Source: Boswellia sacra (taxonomy: Eukaryota > Streptophyta > Magnoliopsida > Sapindales > Burseraceae). Taken from it: DNA of 64,000 nucleotides. The stretch is taken from the NCBI GenBank assembly GCA_013180625.2, contig SNVD02015047.1, positions 310,001 through 374,000 of the forward strand, given 5' to 3'. Below the pieces are notes generated by a model. That model worked only from the letters and a program-made list of their open reading frames with translations. It made no database searches and was not told where the DNA came from. Position numbers and translations under genes: made by a program. Positions 22,843 to 35,764 of the stretch are shown here, piece after piece (the stretch's first letter is position 1; every line of letters begins with the position of its first letter).

Positions 22843-23558
22843 TGAAGTACGGGTAGAAGAATTAGAGACACTGGATTGTCTAGACAACTTGAAGGATAAA
22901 GAGCAATTTATTAAACCAGGGGATGCAATAAGATTTGAATCAGAACTTAGTGTTTGCTTTAAGTGGATATAGTAATTTTACATTTATATTTTATATTTCT
23001 ACCATTCTTAAATTTGTAGTTGTTTTCATGGTAAAGGTAGACAAAATATAAAAGAAAAAAATGGAAAAAGGAAAAGAAGCTCACTATTTTATGGATAGTT
23101 ATATAGTTTTCTTTGTAACTCTAAGAATTAGGAATTTTCATAACATGACCAAAACAAACACAGGACCACAGGAATCCAATGATGTGATGATTTTTTGTTT
23201 TTAGCATTTTGAATAGGCGGTTGATATGAAGATTAATTCATTAATACAAAGTTCTATTAAATTAATGGATGTTTCCTGTAGAAATTCATGGTATGGGATG
23301 CAAAACACAATCTTCTTATGGTTTTGATTGTGTTCTCTTCCTTTACAGTAGTCTGGAATCCTTGGGATAAGAACGCAAAGGATTTTGGTGATGATGAGTA
23401 CAAGCATATGGTGTATGTGCTTGTGTGGAGAAGCCCTTTGTATTGAAACCCGGTGAAAGTGGAGCGGAAGATAGGATATTTCTAAAGTTCCTTCCGATTA
23501 CTATAGTAGACAACTCAACCCACAAAAGATACCATGTGATAAAAAGATAATGTGTCCT
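22843..23558 (+). pseudogene. Glucose-6-phosphate 1-epimerase-like gene fragment
   Basis: Two exon pieces. 22,843-22,975 reads EVRVEELETLDCLDNLKDKE then QFIKPGDAIRFESEL, and 23,349-23,558 reads VVWNPWDKNAKDFGDDEYK with a frameshift before KPFVLKPGES-like sequence. These are the C-terminal exons of the plant aldose-1-epimerase family (glucose-6-phosphate 1-epimerase, interconverting alpha and beta glucose 6-phosphate). The catalytic His/Asp exons upstream are missing and the last exon is frame-broken. Unit 2 shows no counterpart. How it arrived is unknown. Confidence 0.7.
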
Positions 23559-23641
23559 CATTTCTAAACAATGTTCTCCAGTTTACGCATTCCATGAGTA
23601 GAATTATTTGAGGTTTTTGTTAGGTCCACTTGCATGTGAAC

Positions 23642-24417
23642 TAGGAGTGTTCAAAAAATCCAAACCAATCCGTCCAAACCGACCAATCCAATCCAAATCA
23701 ATCCAATTTTGATTGGATTTGATTAATTAGAGGATTAGATTGGATTATAATTTTTAAAAATGAATTAATTGGATTGGATGATTAATCCTATTAAAAAATC
23801 AACCAGAAACCGATCCAATCCAATGAAACATAATAAGAGTAAAATATAATATCTAAAAAATAAAAGTGAGGGCTGCCCATCATAATTTTAATATAATAAA
23901 ATATGTTTAGTGCTAAGTTAATAAATAAAAAATACAAAATTTCTATAATATGCATGGACGTTGACGTTAATGCAAGAGATAAATCGTGTCATATCTATGC
24001 CTATTTCGTTGAAGTCCTATGAATTTATTTACAATTTCAATCTATGTATTGGAATGTTTTAAATGTTTATTGTTATTTTTATTTAGGCACTTAAACTAAT
24101 TTAGAAATGAATTAGAATGTCTTATATCATGAGCTGCTACTTATATTTAAATTTGTATCAATATATTATCATTATGTTTTATGTCATTTCACATTAAATT
24201 ATGTTTTTTTATTGGACCATGTTGGACTTAAAAAAAAAAGTTTATTAAGTTTGAATCGGATCGGATTAGATCGGATGATGGTTTCTATAATGTCAAATTA
24301 GATTGGATCTCACTCTTTATTGGATTGGATTGGATTGAAAAATCACTAAACCGATCAATGTTGGATAGGATTGATTATTAGCTAAATCTATTGGATCCAA
24401 ACCGATGATCACCCCAA
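23642..24417. mobile_element. Non-autonomous hAT-type element
   Basis: A 776-bp element with ends TAGGAGTGTTCA and, inverted from the right, TTGGGGTGATCA. It is flanked by the 8-mers ATGTGAAC (23,634-23,641) and GTGTGAAC (24,418-24,425), which match at seven of eight positions. The interior is rich in CCAATCCAA/TTGGATTGG repeats near both ends in opposite orientation. No coding sequence; hAT assignment rests on TAGGGGTG-like ends and 8-bp duplication. Confidence 0.72.
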
Positions 24418-26040
24418 GTGTGAACTGCACATGGCTAATTAGTTTGGCGTCTCATGAAGGAAAACATCACACGTTAATTTGATTCCTAAAGTCATTATGT
24501 TTCCTATCTTCTTTGTTGCCTAAAATTGCTACAGCTTTAATTAGGAGAATCCTACTAGAAATGAGATAACAATCTTGGTATCCTATTCTAATAGGAAAAT
24601 GCATGTGGACATTATATTGGCTCAATATATTATCCTAATATATGTTTGTATCCGACAATGCATTACCTAATTAATGTTCTTTCCAATTTGGAATTCTATT
24701 TCTTGTAAGAGAAGGAAAGAACAACTTGAGCTGGACGAGCAACAATTTATATAATGAGTTGTTTCTACATTTAGTGTATAACGGTGTTTTATTGAAGAGC
24801 AAGGTTGGTAGCAATTTGTGTTGTTTGTCCATTATTATACATGTGTGTGTGAAGCTGTAAGCTTCTGAGTGATTGTGTAGTTTACAGGTTGTGTGAGGAT
24901 TAAGGTTTTGAGTGACTTCACGAATTTGTAACTGGATCGTAAGTTTAAGTTATTCTTAACTGTGATCTATTAAGTGAATAGCATCAGAGAGTTAGTAGTG
25001 TCAGTAGGGTTTAGGCTTTAATAGTTTGGATTACAAAGATTAGGTCAGTGAGTGAGTGTGTTCATCACTCTAAACATTCCTAAAGATTGTAAACAAAAGA
25101 AACAGAGTGAACTACAAGTCTAAGCCGTATGTGGATATAAGCTTTAGAATTGAACCACATAAAACCTCCTATATCATTTTACATTATTGTTTTCTGTGTT
25201 ATTCTGCTTAATTATTCATACCTTTAGATCTCACAGTTTTTAACTGGATTTTTTATCCTCTGCCAATCAATTCTAACCACTATATTTTCAAAGAATTGTA
25301 GCTTTCTGTTCCTCTTGAAAACTATTTCAAGTACTCATTTGACATTGTGCATTTTTTTGCAGTCAGTGGATTCCTGCCAGGATTTTTGGTGGGCAGAGTT
25401 CCTGTAGAAATTTTAATAAAAGAAAAGAGCGGTTAAGAAAGAGGTCTTTAGTACATTGTAAATTTATTGGCCTTCTGTTTATTGCTGAAGAATGAGAGGA
25501 AGAACAGAAGAATGATAAATTTTTAGGTTTTACATTTCTTCTTTGCTTTTCTTTTCTTAATGATTGAAATTAAAATTTGAAACTAATCTCCTTTGAACTC
25601 TAATGCTTAAAAAGAGAGAGAGAAGTACAACATACGCTTTGAGATTTCATGGTCAAGTAGGCAAATTTTACAGTCTCTTTTAGATAATTACGTTGGGACT
25701 TTTGTTTTATTGCTCTCATTACTTGTTTAAATAGAAAAAAAAAATAGATTCCTTTACCAGATTCACCCAATACAAAGGAGAGTGAGGGTTAGGGTTTTGA
25801 TATTGAGCTCAATAATGGAAGAGATTACAAAGAGTTAACAACATCAACGTCAGTGGAAATTCAATCAAGAAAAAGCGGATTGAAGTCTCCAACCACCAAG
25901 AAAACCCTGTTTTTCTAGAGCAATCTTGCTAAGGTATCGTATCTAATTTTGGATTTTATCTTTCCTGAGTTGTATGCAACTAATTAGATTGGCCTTGTTA
26001 TTTGGAAATTTGAGCTATAAAATGCAAATAAATCATATTT
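24418..26040. other. Non-coding stretch, possibly including a solo LTR
   Basis: No gene recognised. About 24,720-25,240 resembles a copia LTR in composition (a block with CTTCTGAGTGATTGTG, then AATTGAACCACATAAAACCT before a T-rich end), but I cannot fix TG/CA ends or a target duplication. The rest is AT-rich and unassigned. Confidence 0.35.
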
Positions 26041-26044
26041 GAGA

Positions 26045-27180
26045 TGGCATTCCTCTTTGTTTCCGGAGTTTTCTCTTGAGAGGCTTATGGTTTTGCCCTT
26101 TCTTGGAATCTATTATTCTTGCTATCGTGGATCTACTTAACTATCTTCTATCCATAGGTTTCGATTTGAGTGTTTTAGTTCATCACGTCAAAAAACAACT
26201 TGATGGACTACCCAGTTTTGGAACTTCAAATGGAATTGTGTGGCCTCAATTTTCTCCAGAAGTCAAGATAAGGTTTTGAATTAAAATGCAGAATTTTGCA
26301 GTTTCATATAGACTTATTAGGCTTATTTGTAATACTATGTGAAAAAGTATATTATGCTTGAAAATGTTATAACATTGTTTCCATTATGAGGAAATTTTTT
26401 AGTACTCTTGTTAAATGTGGCATCAGTCCACCGACCTGATTTGGAGACCTTGAAAACTTCAAAATATTAACATAATATCAAAACATACATCCACTCAAAT
26501 ATTAGGTTTTGTTTCTTCTAAAACTTTGGATAAGTATGCATGAAATTCCAACCAAGTACTTTTACAAAGTGTGACTAAATCAAAATGTGGCATAAAATTC
26601 TGTTTCACAGAAACTCAATTTAAACCTAAAGATCTATATCAATTTCTAGCTATAAATTGGCTTTGGCCCCTATGTCATTAGAGGAAAGCCATCATTTTGA
26701 TTATTTAGCTCTGATGCGGAATGTTTGGCCATTTGATTTTGATGAGGTTGACTATAAGATTATTTGTACATTTTTGGCTTATATACTTTGTCTATCACTT
26801 CATGTGCTCTTCTATTTCTGTCTTTCTCCTCACCTGGCTTTATTGCAGGTTATGAATTTGATACTTCCAATTGGTACAATGAGTCAATTCAGAACCAGCA
26901 GTAAAGAAAAGTATAGCTTTTCTCAGGGGTGCATATAATATCCGAGGAACAGTTCGTAAGCAAATGGCTCAGCGTACACGATAAAGTTTCTATTATACTC
27001 GAAGGTGTCAATTCAAGAAAAGAGAGATTATGGAAAATATATAACTGTCTAGGAGTATATTTTACAGTTAACATATATAATAGTGAAGTGTTGAAGGATC
27101 CTTACACAGGAAAGAGAGTTGGTGCGCCCTATAGCATTAAATTTCTGAGAACTAACTTTAGAAGAACACCTAAACCTTAA
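26045..27180 (+). pseudogene. Unrecognised broken coding region
   Basis: Three plus-strand pieces have protein-like composition: 26,076-26,276 (IGFDLSVLVHHVKKQLDGLP then SFGTSNGIVWPQFSPEV), 26,657-26,770 (EESHHFDYLALMRNVWPFDF), and 26,929-27,180 (EEQFVSKWLSVHDKVSIILE ... DPYTGKRVGAPYSIKFLRTN). They could be exons of one decayed gene, since each is followed or preceded by plausible splice-like sequence, but stops and frame changes interrupt them. I do not recognise the family, and a retroelement origin is also possible. Confidence 0.3.
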
Positions 27181-29597
27181 CAAATAAATCAAAACCGGAA
27201 TTCCTGTTGAAGATAGTTATCCCTAGTGTACGTATCTCAATTTAAGTAATATAAATTTCCGTTTCAATCTATAATTAATTTTGTGCATTTTGGAGGCAGG
27301 GAAAGGGATAAGGTGGAATCATCAAACCCTAGGATTTTTTGAACGATTGATTTATGTCAATGTCGTAAGAAATAACTTGGATATAACGGCTGTACCATAT
27401 AATTACTATTTACTTTATATAAAAATTGTTAACAAATATAAAAATTTAAATAAATATATAAGAATTATAAAATTATAAATAAATATATAAAAATTATATT
27501 TATAATTTTTATTTATTTATTTATCACTTTCGTATATCAATTTACGATTTTTACATAAAATAAACAATAACTATATAATTACAGCTGATACATTGTAGAC
27601 GAACATCACCTTTGTATACGCTAACGGCGAGTTGGGCACTACGGATAATCATTGTTTGGGGAATCATAAAGGCCCCTATTTTTGGTCAAAGCACGTTTGC
27701 CTCCAACATTTCAGATAGTAACATATTGACCCCTACTTTTAAACAGCCTTTAAGAGTCTGTAAACAAAATGATATCAATTTTGTGCTTCCCATATGCCCC
27801 CTAATTTTAACGCCCGTTCTCGAGAGAAAATTATCCATTATATAAACTGTCCACTCTCTAATCTAAATCAATTGGTGTCTCTCTCGTCTCTCTCGTCAAC
27901 TCTCTTTTCTTTTCGATCTCTTGGTCATATTTTGGAATCCTTCAGTTGCAAGATGTCTTTGCGTTCGAAAAATCGACTATACACCAAAACCATCGAACTC
28001 TCTTCTTGGCTCTCTTTCTATTTTTTTTTTCAATCCCCTCTTTGTTTGTCTGGTACGTGGATAATTTTGGCGGTGATAGTGTTATTGTGGAGTGCGGTGT
28101 GTTAGATCGAGTTGTTTTGTGGTGTGACCGATGGTAGTTTTTTTGATGTGTAATAGGGTTTTGTGGGCTGGTCACTGGTGTGTAATCAGATTTTGATCAC
28201 GGATATGTGGGGACTTTTGCGTGAGTGGTTGTTTTGTAGGTTTTACTGTGGTGGTGTGCCCGACTGCCTATGGGGCTTTGGGTTGGTGTAGTCTTGTGTT
28301 TGCAGTGGGTTGTGGTTGAGTGGCTTTGATGATTATGGGTATTTTTCCTTTTTACTGGGTTGGAGACGCAGTGTGGGTTGTTGCTATGGAGCTGCTGCGA
28401 AGTTTTTGTGTTCTCCATACACTCTCCAAACACTCTTTCTACCCGCATCTCTCTTGTTCATATACTCTCTCTTTCATCATCTTTATTCTTGGCGGGAAGG
28501 CTAGCGATTTTTTATGTTGACGTTGTCAATATTTACGAAGATGAATCTGGAAGGAAAGTGGTTCTGCTAAGTGCTTAATTCTTTACAAGCTATTGAGAGG
28601 AGGAAGATCATGGGAAGGTTGTGAAGCCACCAAGATCGGTGCAATTAATCTTAGATCAGAATTATTTGGACCAAACCATATCGAGATTGAGAGGTGAATT
28701 TGGGTTTGTTGAGAGGGGTTATGTGCAGGGGGTGGTGCGATCAAAGCGGACGGGGGTTGTGTGCAAGTGGTTGTGCCATTGAACGAGGATTGTGCTCACG
28801 GTTTGCGAACAACAAGGGACCAATCCACCCAGCCAATGTGGTTTTTGACATTACCTCAAACTCACATATTGAAGCAAAAAAATTATCAATTAATAAACTA
28901 ACTTGTGGTTGGGTTTTGGAGATTGAGTTGTGCAGACGAAAGCAAAATCTCATAGTTTATTTAACAAAAAATTTTATGGCTTTGTTTATTTGGTCATATA
29001 AATAAAATTAGTTTGAGATTTACCAACTTACCCTTTAACACATCCAACTTAATAGAATATATAACTTTAGAATTTGGGCCTAAAGCCCATAATCACAACT
29101 GTTCCAACTCTTTTTTCCTTTTTCTTTATTTTTATTTAAATAATTCTTTATCTACGAACACTCACTGCCACTGTTCTCTGACTGTCACTATTCCATACTA
29201 GTTAAATTTTTAATTTTATCCTTAAATTTATTATATTGAATTTTAAAATAAAGATGGATTTCTTTATACTTCTAAATTTCGAAAGAAATTGTAAAAATTA
29301 TATAATTCAATTTTTTTACCCCTAAATTTATGCTAGTTAATAAAATTTTAAATTTTAGTTAAAGAATAATTAATGATTAGTTTATTATGCAAAAAATTAT
29401 TATTTAAATTTAATATTGACCTTTTTTAATTCTAATATTAAGTAATCAATTAATTAGGCTGTTTCATCAATAATTTAGAAATCGTTTATCATGTGTGTGT
29501 AGGAGGTGGAGCCACAGTCAGACCAAACATGACCTTGGTGCACCTAAAGTTAAAATGATTTTTTTGAAAGTACTTAATACTTCTATGGACTTGCAAG
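27181..29597. other. Intergenic, no supported gene
   Basis: Contains several overlapping short frames on both strands around 27.6-28.6 kb, in a T/C-rich then G/T-rich stretch, none resembling a known protein. AT-rich simple sequence occupies 27,400-27,560 and 29,200-29,470. I see nothing else I can name. Confidence 0.5.
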
Positions 29598-30458
29598 TAG
29601 GGGTGCACACGGGTCGGGTTTTGCTCAACCCGACTCAATCCGATTATGCATCGGGTTTTGAAAAATGAACCCATGATCGGGTTTCTGAAGTATGTAACCC
29701 GAGATATAACCCGAATGGTCGGGTTGGTCGGGTCGGTCGGATCCACTCAACACTCAACACTTAGATGTCGAGTCGTATCGGATTCACAATCGACACTCGA
29801 TATTAGACAATTTTTGAAGACATCGAGTGTCGGATTCGACACTCGACACTTACATGTCGAGTTTTGTCGGATTCACAACTGACACTCGATATCAGATTAT
29901 TTTCGAAGACATCGAGTATCGGATGCATCATCCGACACTCGACACTATCTATGTTCGACACGACTTGACATGTCGAGTAAATAGTGTAGAGTGTCGGATG
30001 ATGCATTCGACATTCAATGTCTTCGAAAATAGTCTGATATTGAGTGTCGGTTATAAATCCGACACAACTCGACATGAAAGTGTCGAGTGTCGAGTGGCAC
30101 CATCCGACACTTGACACTTACATGTCGAGTCATTTAAGATTCACAATCGACACTCGATATCAGTCTATTTTCAAATACATCAAGTGTCGGATTCATCATC
30201 CGACACTCGACACTTACATGTCGAGTCGTGTCGAGCGCTATCAAGCTCGTCGAGTTTTGTCGAGTGTTTTGACAGGTTTTTGGCCTTTTTGATCGGGTCG
30301 AGTTATATCGGGTTACATGAATTAAACCCGATCTCAAACCCGATCGCACAAAACCCGAATTTTAAAACCCGATTTCGGGTTTTTTATTACTCAGACCTGC
30401 TTGTAACCCGACTAACCCGACAAAACCCGATTAGGTCGGGTAATTTTGAACACCCCTA
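29598..30458. mobile_element. Non-autonomous hAT element with internal GTCGAGTGTCGG repeat array
   Basis: An 861-bp element with ends TAGGGGTGCACAC and, inverted, TAGGGGTGTTCAAA, flanked by perfect 8-bp duplications CTTGCAAG (29,590-29,597 and 30,459-30,466). Beside the ends are CGGGTCGGGTT-type repeats in opposite orientation. The centre (29,760-30,240) is an array of roughly 110-bp units in alternating orientation carrying TCGAGTGTCGGAT and its complement. Short frames across the array are products of the repeat, not genes. Confidence 0.88.
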
Positions 30459-30466
30459 CTTGCAAG

Positions 30467-31579
30467 TGAATACAATGAAACTCTTTTCTTTGACCTCCCT
30501 AAAAGTTTTTGTTAAGCAATATAGATATGGTTAGTGGATAAAATAGATATTTTAATTGAATGGTCTCCACTTAACTAAACTTTCATAATCTCACATTTCC
30601 TTTTTCTTTAAATTAATAGTTTAATTTTCTTTCCTATTCAAATGTTGATTCACATACTTTCCTATTTAATTGTTGTTTTGTGTATATGTTGATACATGGA
30701 TTTTAATATTAATAAATGGTTAACCTCTCCGTTGAATTGCAATGAATTAATAGTCATAGATTGGTGTAAAAATTAACAATCCATAAATATGTAGTGATAA
30801 AAAGGAGTATAATTAAACTACTTTTCTTTTTCAATCAAATTCGATTTATGCAGTGAGACCTTGAATAAGTTGCCACATCCATATTAGGAGTTTGTCATAT
30901 TCTGTATGGGATAACAAAGGTACTTATTTTAAACTCAACAATAAATTTATATAAGTGGACATTTCGTAAATTTAAAAGTCAAACTGGTGCTATTTTCCTT
31001 TATTATATTTCTCAAACTAAAGCAATCTCAAAATCTTATGTATTTTCTGCTTGTAAGTTTGTGTTTATCTTAATTAGCCTTTATAACTAAATTACAATAA
31101 AAAAAGTCTTTAATTAATTTGTTTTTCTTGTTTGAAATTTAAATTCACTTTACACCCCCTCACATAAGCCTCACTTTATAGTCATGTTAAACCCCTAGAT
31201 TGATATTGATCGATTTAAAGATTTTTTAGAAATAAAAAGTAGATTTTCTATTGGAGAAAAGATTATATACCAACATACATAGAGATTGTGAACAATATAT
31301 AATGGTAACAATTTTATAATTTTATAATTTTATAATTTTGTGATTTACAATCAGATAACAAATTTCTTTTTTAAAAAAAAATACAATAGAATTTTGATGT
31401 CAAAATATATTTTAAATCAAACATCATTGAGTTAGACATAATTTTAAAATGAAAAATCATAAATAAATATGGTATATATGAGGTGCATGTATGATGAAAA
31501 ATGAAAAGAAATTATTTATGGGACTTAAAGGGGTAGATGTCCCAAGAAAGAAACTATATTTAACATTTTAAATGACATA
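30467..31579. other. Intergenic AT-rich stretch
   Basis: No gene seen. The last 240 bp (from about 31,340) are homologous to 56,400-56,640, the 3' flank of the second GLOX gene, marking re-entry into the duplicated unit. Confidence 0.7.
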
Positions 31580-32828
31580 TAGGGGTGGAAATTTTTGACA
31601 CGACACGCGAACACGACTTAACACAACACGGGTTTAAGCAGGTTTGGGTTTTTGCTTAATCGTGTTCATGTCAAAGATGTCAACTCGTTTAATAATTGTG
31701 TCGTGTTCGGGTTAAAGGTCTGTAACACGCGAGCACGATTATGACATGACACGATTATGATACGGATATGACATGACACAATTATGACGTGAACACGCTT
31801 ATAACACGATTAACATGAATGCATATTATACACAATTGACACGATAACACAGTTAATATGAATATTGACATGTTTACAAAATAATATTAAATTTCAAAAT
31901 GCTAAACCTAATATTATACTTTTAGACATTTTAGTATGAAAATTTTAAGATAAAAATAGAATTTTAAAACCTTAGAAATTTAAAAACATAGGACATTTGT
32001 GTCATTTAACAAAAATTGAAAACAAATTGAATGAAAATTGGAAACCTAATATCCTTCAAATCAAATATTAACACATCACCCCTAATTCCTAACGAAGGCT
32101 AAATTAAGAAAAACATCTAAAGCAAATATTCAAAATCAAAACAAAATAACAAAATTTGAAAGTTAAAACAGTGAAGCCCTAAAGTCCCTAACACTTTCTC
32201 AAAGTAGGGGTGCACACGGGTCGGGTCGGGTCGGGTCGAGATTTACCAAATCTCACTCAACCCGATCACGTGTCGGGTTAGGAAAATTAGACCCATAGTC
32301 AGGTTTTTAAAGGAGGAAACCCGATGTATAACTCGTTGTTTCGGTTCGTATCGGGACACAAAATTCCAGTAAACAAAATTATCAATCCAAAATATGACCT
32401 ATTTTCAGTAAGTCTCAAATATCAATCAAACAAAACACAATAATTAGCAATCAAGACACAAACAACTATAATTAGTCAGGCAAGAAAGACCAACAAGTCC
32501 ACTAATGGAGTTTCTCCCTTCACCTTTTTTTTAGTTACTGATTTTTGTCTTTTAATCATATTATGATCAGTAATTTCTTTTTTTTTTAAGCTTCATTAAA
32601 TTTTCTCTTAGTAATAATTTATTATTAGTTTATTTTTTGCTAATTATAGCAAACTAAAAAAAACCCTTTTAAAGAAACACAATCAAGAACTGGAAATCAA
32701 AACCACACGCCATATAAATTACATGAAAACATGCATCTCACAAATAATTTGTACATTCAGCCACATCTTGATTAATAAAAACAAAAAAAAAAACCCAAAC
32801 TCAATATAAACTCTTTGAGACAAAATCT

Positions 32829-32851
32829 GAGAGAGAGAGAGAGAGAGAGAT
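32829..32851. repeat. (GA)n microsatellite
   Basis: A run of GA dinucleotides in the nested hAT. Confidence 0.9.
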
Positions 32852-33135
32852 TGAAAAAATAAAAATATAATAATATGATTACACATAGAGTAAGCAGACA
32901 TGAGGGAAAGTAGGTTTGAAAGTTGGCGTGGAAAGTCAGTGTGGAAGTACACATCAATGACTATGCAGCAAGCAATAAGAAATTGTTGCAAGATTTTTGG
33001 CAAAAAGGCCTTGAAGAAGACATCACTTTCATCTTCACCTTGCATGTGCATTTTGGAGCAGTAGCCTTGCAGAGAATCACTATTTGTTTCAAAGCTGGAA
33101 AAGTGGAGGTGAGTCGTTATGGTGAAGTAGAGCCA

Positions 33136-33252
33136 TGGAGGAGCGACGGCTAGAGCGGGATGAGGAAGGCATGGAGGAGCGACGGCTGGAGCGGGATGAG
33201 GAAGGCATGGAGGAGCGACGGCTGGGGCGGGATGAGCAAGGCATGGAGGAGT
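33136..33252. repeat. 36-bp minisatellite
   Basis: Three near-identical tandem units of 36 bp starting CATGGAGGAGCGACGG and a partial fourth. This GC-richer stretch gives a plus-strand frame with repeats of KAWRSDG, which I take to be incidental. Confidence 0.85.
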
Positions 33253-35764
33253 GATGAGTGCAGTAGCTGGGGCTGTGGAGGAGCAGTGGTTGTTGAAGAG
33301 AAGGAGATTTTAGGATTTGAGATTCAATTCAATTTAGGGTTGGAATTTAGGAGATGTTGTAGCTTTATATCATTGATTCAATGTGGCAAAATTCACAATA
33401 ATATTATGCTTTTCACCTATCACAAAGCTACATGTGGTAATTTTAAAATTTTTTAAAATATATATCGGGTTGGTTTTTTTTCAGGTCCCGATAAAAAACT
33501 TGATTGAAAACCCGATCCCAAAAAATCCGATGCTTTGAACCCGATTTCGGGTTTTTTCCTAAACAGCCCAGATCATGACCCGATCAACCTAATCAAAATA
33601 GGATCGGGTCGGATTGGGTCGGATTATTTTGAACACTCCTATCTCAAAGTCTCTCACTGCCAAGCTCTCCCTCAGGCCATAAGTCCATTCTTCTCCCATA
33701 AGCCACCACTCGTCGTTGCTCTTCGAACTCACCTCATCTCCTCTCCTCTCCTCGTTGCTCACTACCTTTCCTTTCCTCACAGCTTACCTCCTCTTCTCAC
33801 GAAGAAGTTGTCAAGCACAATAGCTTCATAGATGGATTTGATGTAGGTATTTCATCTGCTTTGGACTTCTTATTTCATCTGATTTTGTGTTTTGTTGATG
33901 ATTTTGTGTTAGCTTTTCAAGAGTGATTTAGATGTTTTTGTTTTGGTCTAAGTACCTACTTATTGATGCATCTCACTGAGTTTGGTTGCATGTAGTCCTC
34001 TATTTCTAGAGATTGTCTCTGTAATTTGGTATGTTATGTCTGCATCTTCATGAAGATATAAGCTACAATTGGTGAGTGAGCGCACGTGTGTTTGATTGAT
34101 GTATTAGAAGCCCCACGTGTCCTATTTAAGCTTCTTCACTTCTATGATATGGCTCAAGTTTTGATGTATACAGATCTTGATAAATCTCTTATAATGGATG
34201 AGACTTCCACAGATTCTCAAGTAGGTGCTTGGCAAATAGGAGTCATATATTCTCATTATTTGATTGGGAATAAATAAGTCGTATTTTAAGTTTTGGTTCT
34301 CTGTTTCAATTTATTGGTTGTTTCTCCGTTGATTTGTTCTAGAAATTAGAATATTAGATATAGATACTGTTAATCTAGATGGTTAACGGGGTTATATTAT
34401 GTTAAGTAAAGATTGAATTAAAAAGATAAATAAATTTTAACCATAGATGGATTGGCTCTAGAATTCGAAGCATAATATGTAGGCTAGTTCTAAGAGAATA
34501 ATGACTCCACAAGATATCTTGCTCTGTTCTAAAATTCCAACGGCCATATCTTGCTCGGATTCTACAAGATATATTAATCATGTTTATTATGTATTGACCA
34601 CATTAATTAATTAATCTTTATTTGTTGAAAACATGAATGTATTGTAAATTAACTTGGTAATAACAGCTGGCAGATTGGTTTTATCATTTCAATTCATAGT
34701 AATTAGTAAAAAAATCAGCCAAGTCAATCTTCGTAGACATGAACCACAAGCAACTCTCTCTATTCTTTCTAACAAGCTAATTAAATCACTTAGCCAGCTA
34801 TTAATTAACTAATTCAAGGGATTGGTTTAATTTGTGGTTTGTTTGACAAATCGAGTGATAATTCTTAATCATTCCCATGGGGTAGCTTGTGATTATATTT
34901 TTACAAATAGATCTTTTTGCAATTAGTTCCTTAATTAAGCCTTGATTGAATTATTAAGCTGTGTTGTGTAGAAAATTATCATATATGAAATTATCACTTA
35001 AAATAACTATAAATACAAATCTGCCTATTAATCTGATTTTTTCATGAGTATGATTTTTTTTTTGTAGGTTGCTTAAGAGTTGAAGAGAAGATGGATAAGA
35101 GTCGAAGAACTTTTTAGTGTTTGTTTGTGATGCAGTTAATTGTGATTTGTGATGGATGGCTACAACTTTATAGTATGTGTTTATTTATTTGTGATGAACT
35201 TATTCTAAGTCATCCATAATTTGGGAATGTGATGCATGTTTGTTTGAGATTTTATGGACTTTATTTTTATTAATTTTGTTGTATTTGAATTGTTAAAGTT
35301 GATTTCTTATTGGATTTATATTGCATTTGAAGTTTGTATGATTCTTGTTTAATTTTGTATTTTTTGTTATATCTTTTTCCTTTAAAAATATGTTTTAATG
35401 TATAATCGTATCATAATCGTGTTGTAAATGTAAACGTGTTCTGCGTCCGTAGATGTGTTGTAATCATTTCATTTAAGTAAACATATTATAACATGTCATA
35501 ATCATGTTAAGAGTCATAATCGTGTCAATCATGTAAACGTATCTCAATCGTATTAGACGGGTTGTGTTCGTGTCTAACACGAATATGACCCGTTTATTAT
35601 TCGTATTAGCATGTCATGTCGTGTTACCCATTTAATAATCGTGTCGTGTTCTTGTTGAGCCTTAATGACACGAATAATAAACAAGTCGTGTTCGTGTTGG
35701 GTCAATCTTTATCGTGTCAGAGCTCGATACGACACAAACACGAATTGGCATCCCTAATGACATG

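Larger units (their letters stand above)
32205..33641. mobile_element. Nested hAT-type element
   Basis: A 1,437-bp element with ends TAGGGGTGCACACGGG and, inverted, TAGGAGTGTTCAAAAT, flanked by perfect 8-bp duplications TCTCAAAG (32,197-32,204 and 33,642-33,649). Its termini are GGGTCGGGTC repeats like those of the 29.6-kb element, so the two belong to one family. A 36-bp minisatellite lies inside at 33,136-33,252. No long coding sequence. Confidence 0.87.
31580..35756. mobile_element. 4.2-kb hAT-type element, host of a nested hAT
   Basis: Ends TAGGGGTGGAAAT and, inverted, TAGGGATGCCAATT. Flanking 8-mers ATGACATA (31,572-31,579) and ATGACATG (35,757-35,764) match at seven of eight positions. 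The sister unit near 56,619-56,640 runs from AAATGACA into the downstream flank without the element. Terminal regions of several hundred bases at both sides are built of CGTGTTAACACG-like and ATTATGACACGA repeats in opposite orientations. I find no transposase. A second hAT sits at 32,205-33,641. The 36.5-kb remnant belongs to the same family. Confidence 0.82.

Noticed and set aside
27612..28578. Cluster of short frames at 27.6-28.6 kb
   Set aside because: Overlapping, on both strands, biased by T/C- and G/T-rich sequence, with no recognisable domain or splice logic.
29646..30534. Several 80-115 codon frames around 30 kb on both strands
   Set aside because: Produced by the TCGAGTGTCGG repeat array of the hAT element; the same peptide pattern appears on both strands.
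33589..33831. Frames across the right end of the nested hAT
   Set aside because: They cross the element boundary and its target duplication, so they are not genes.
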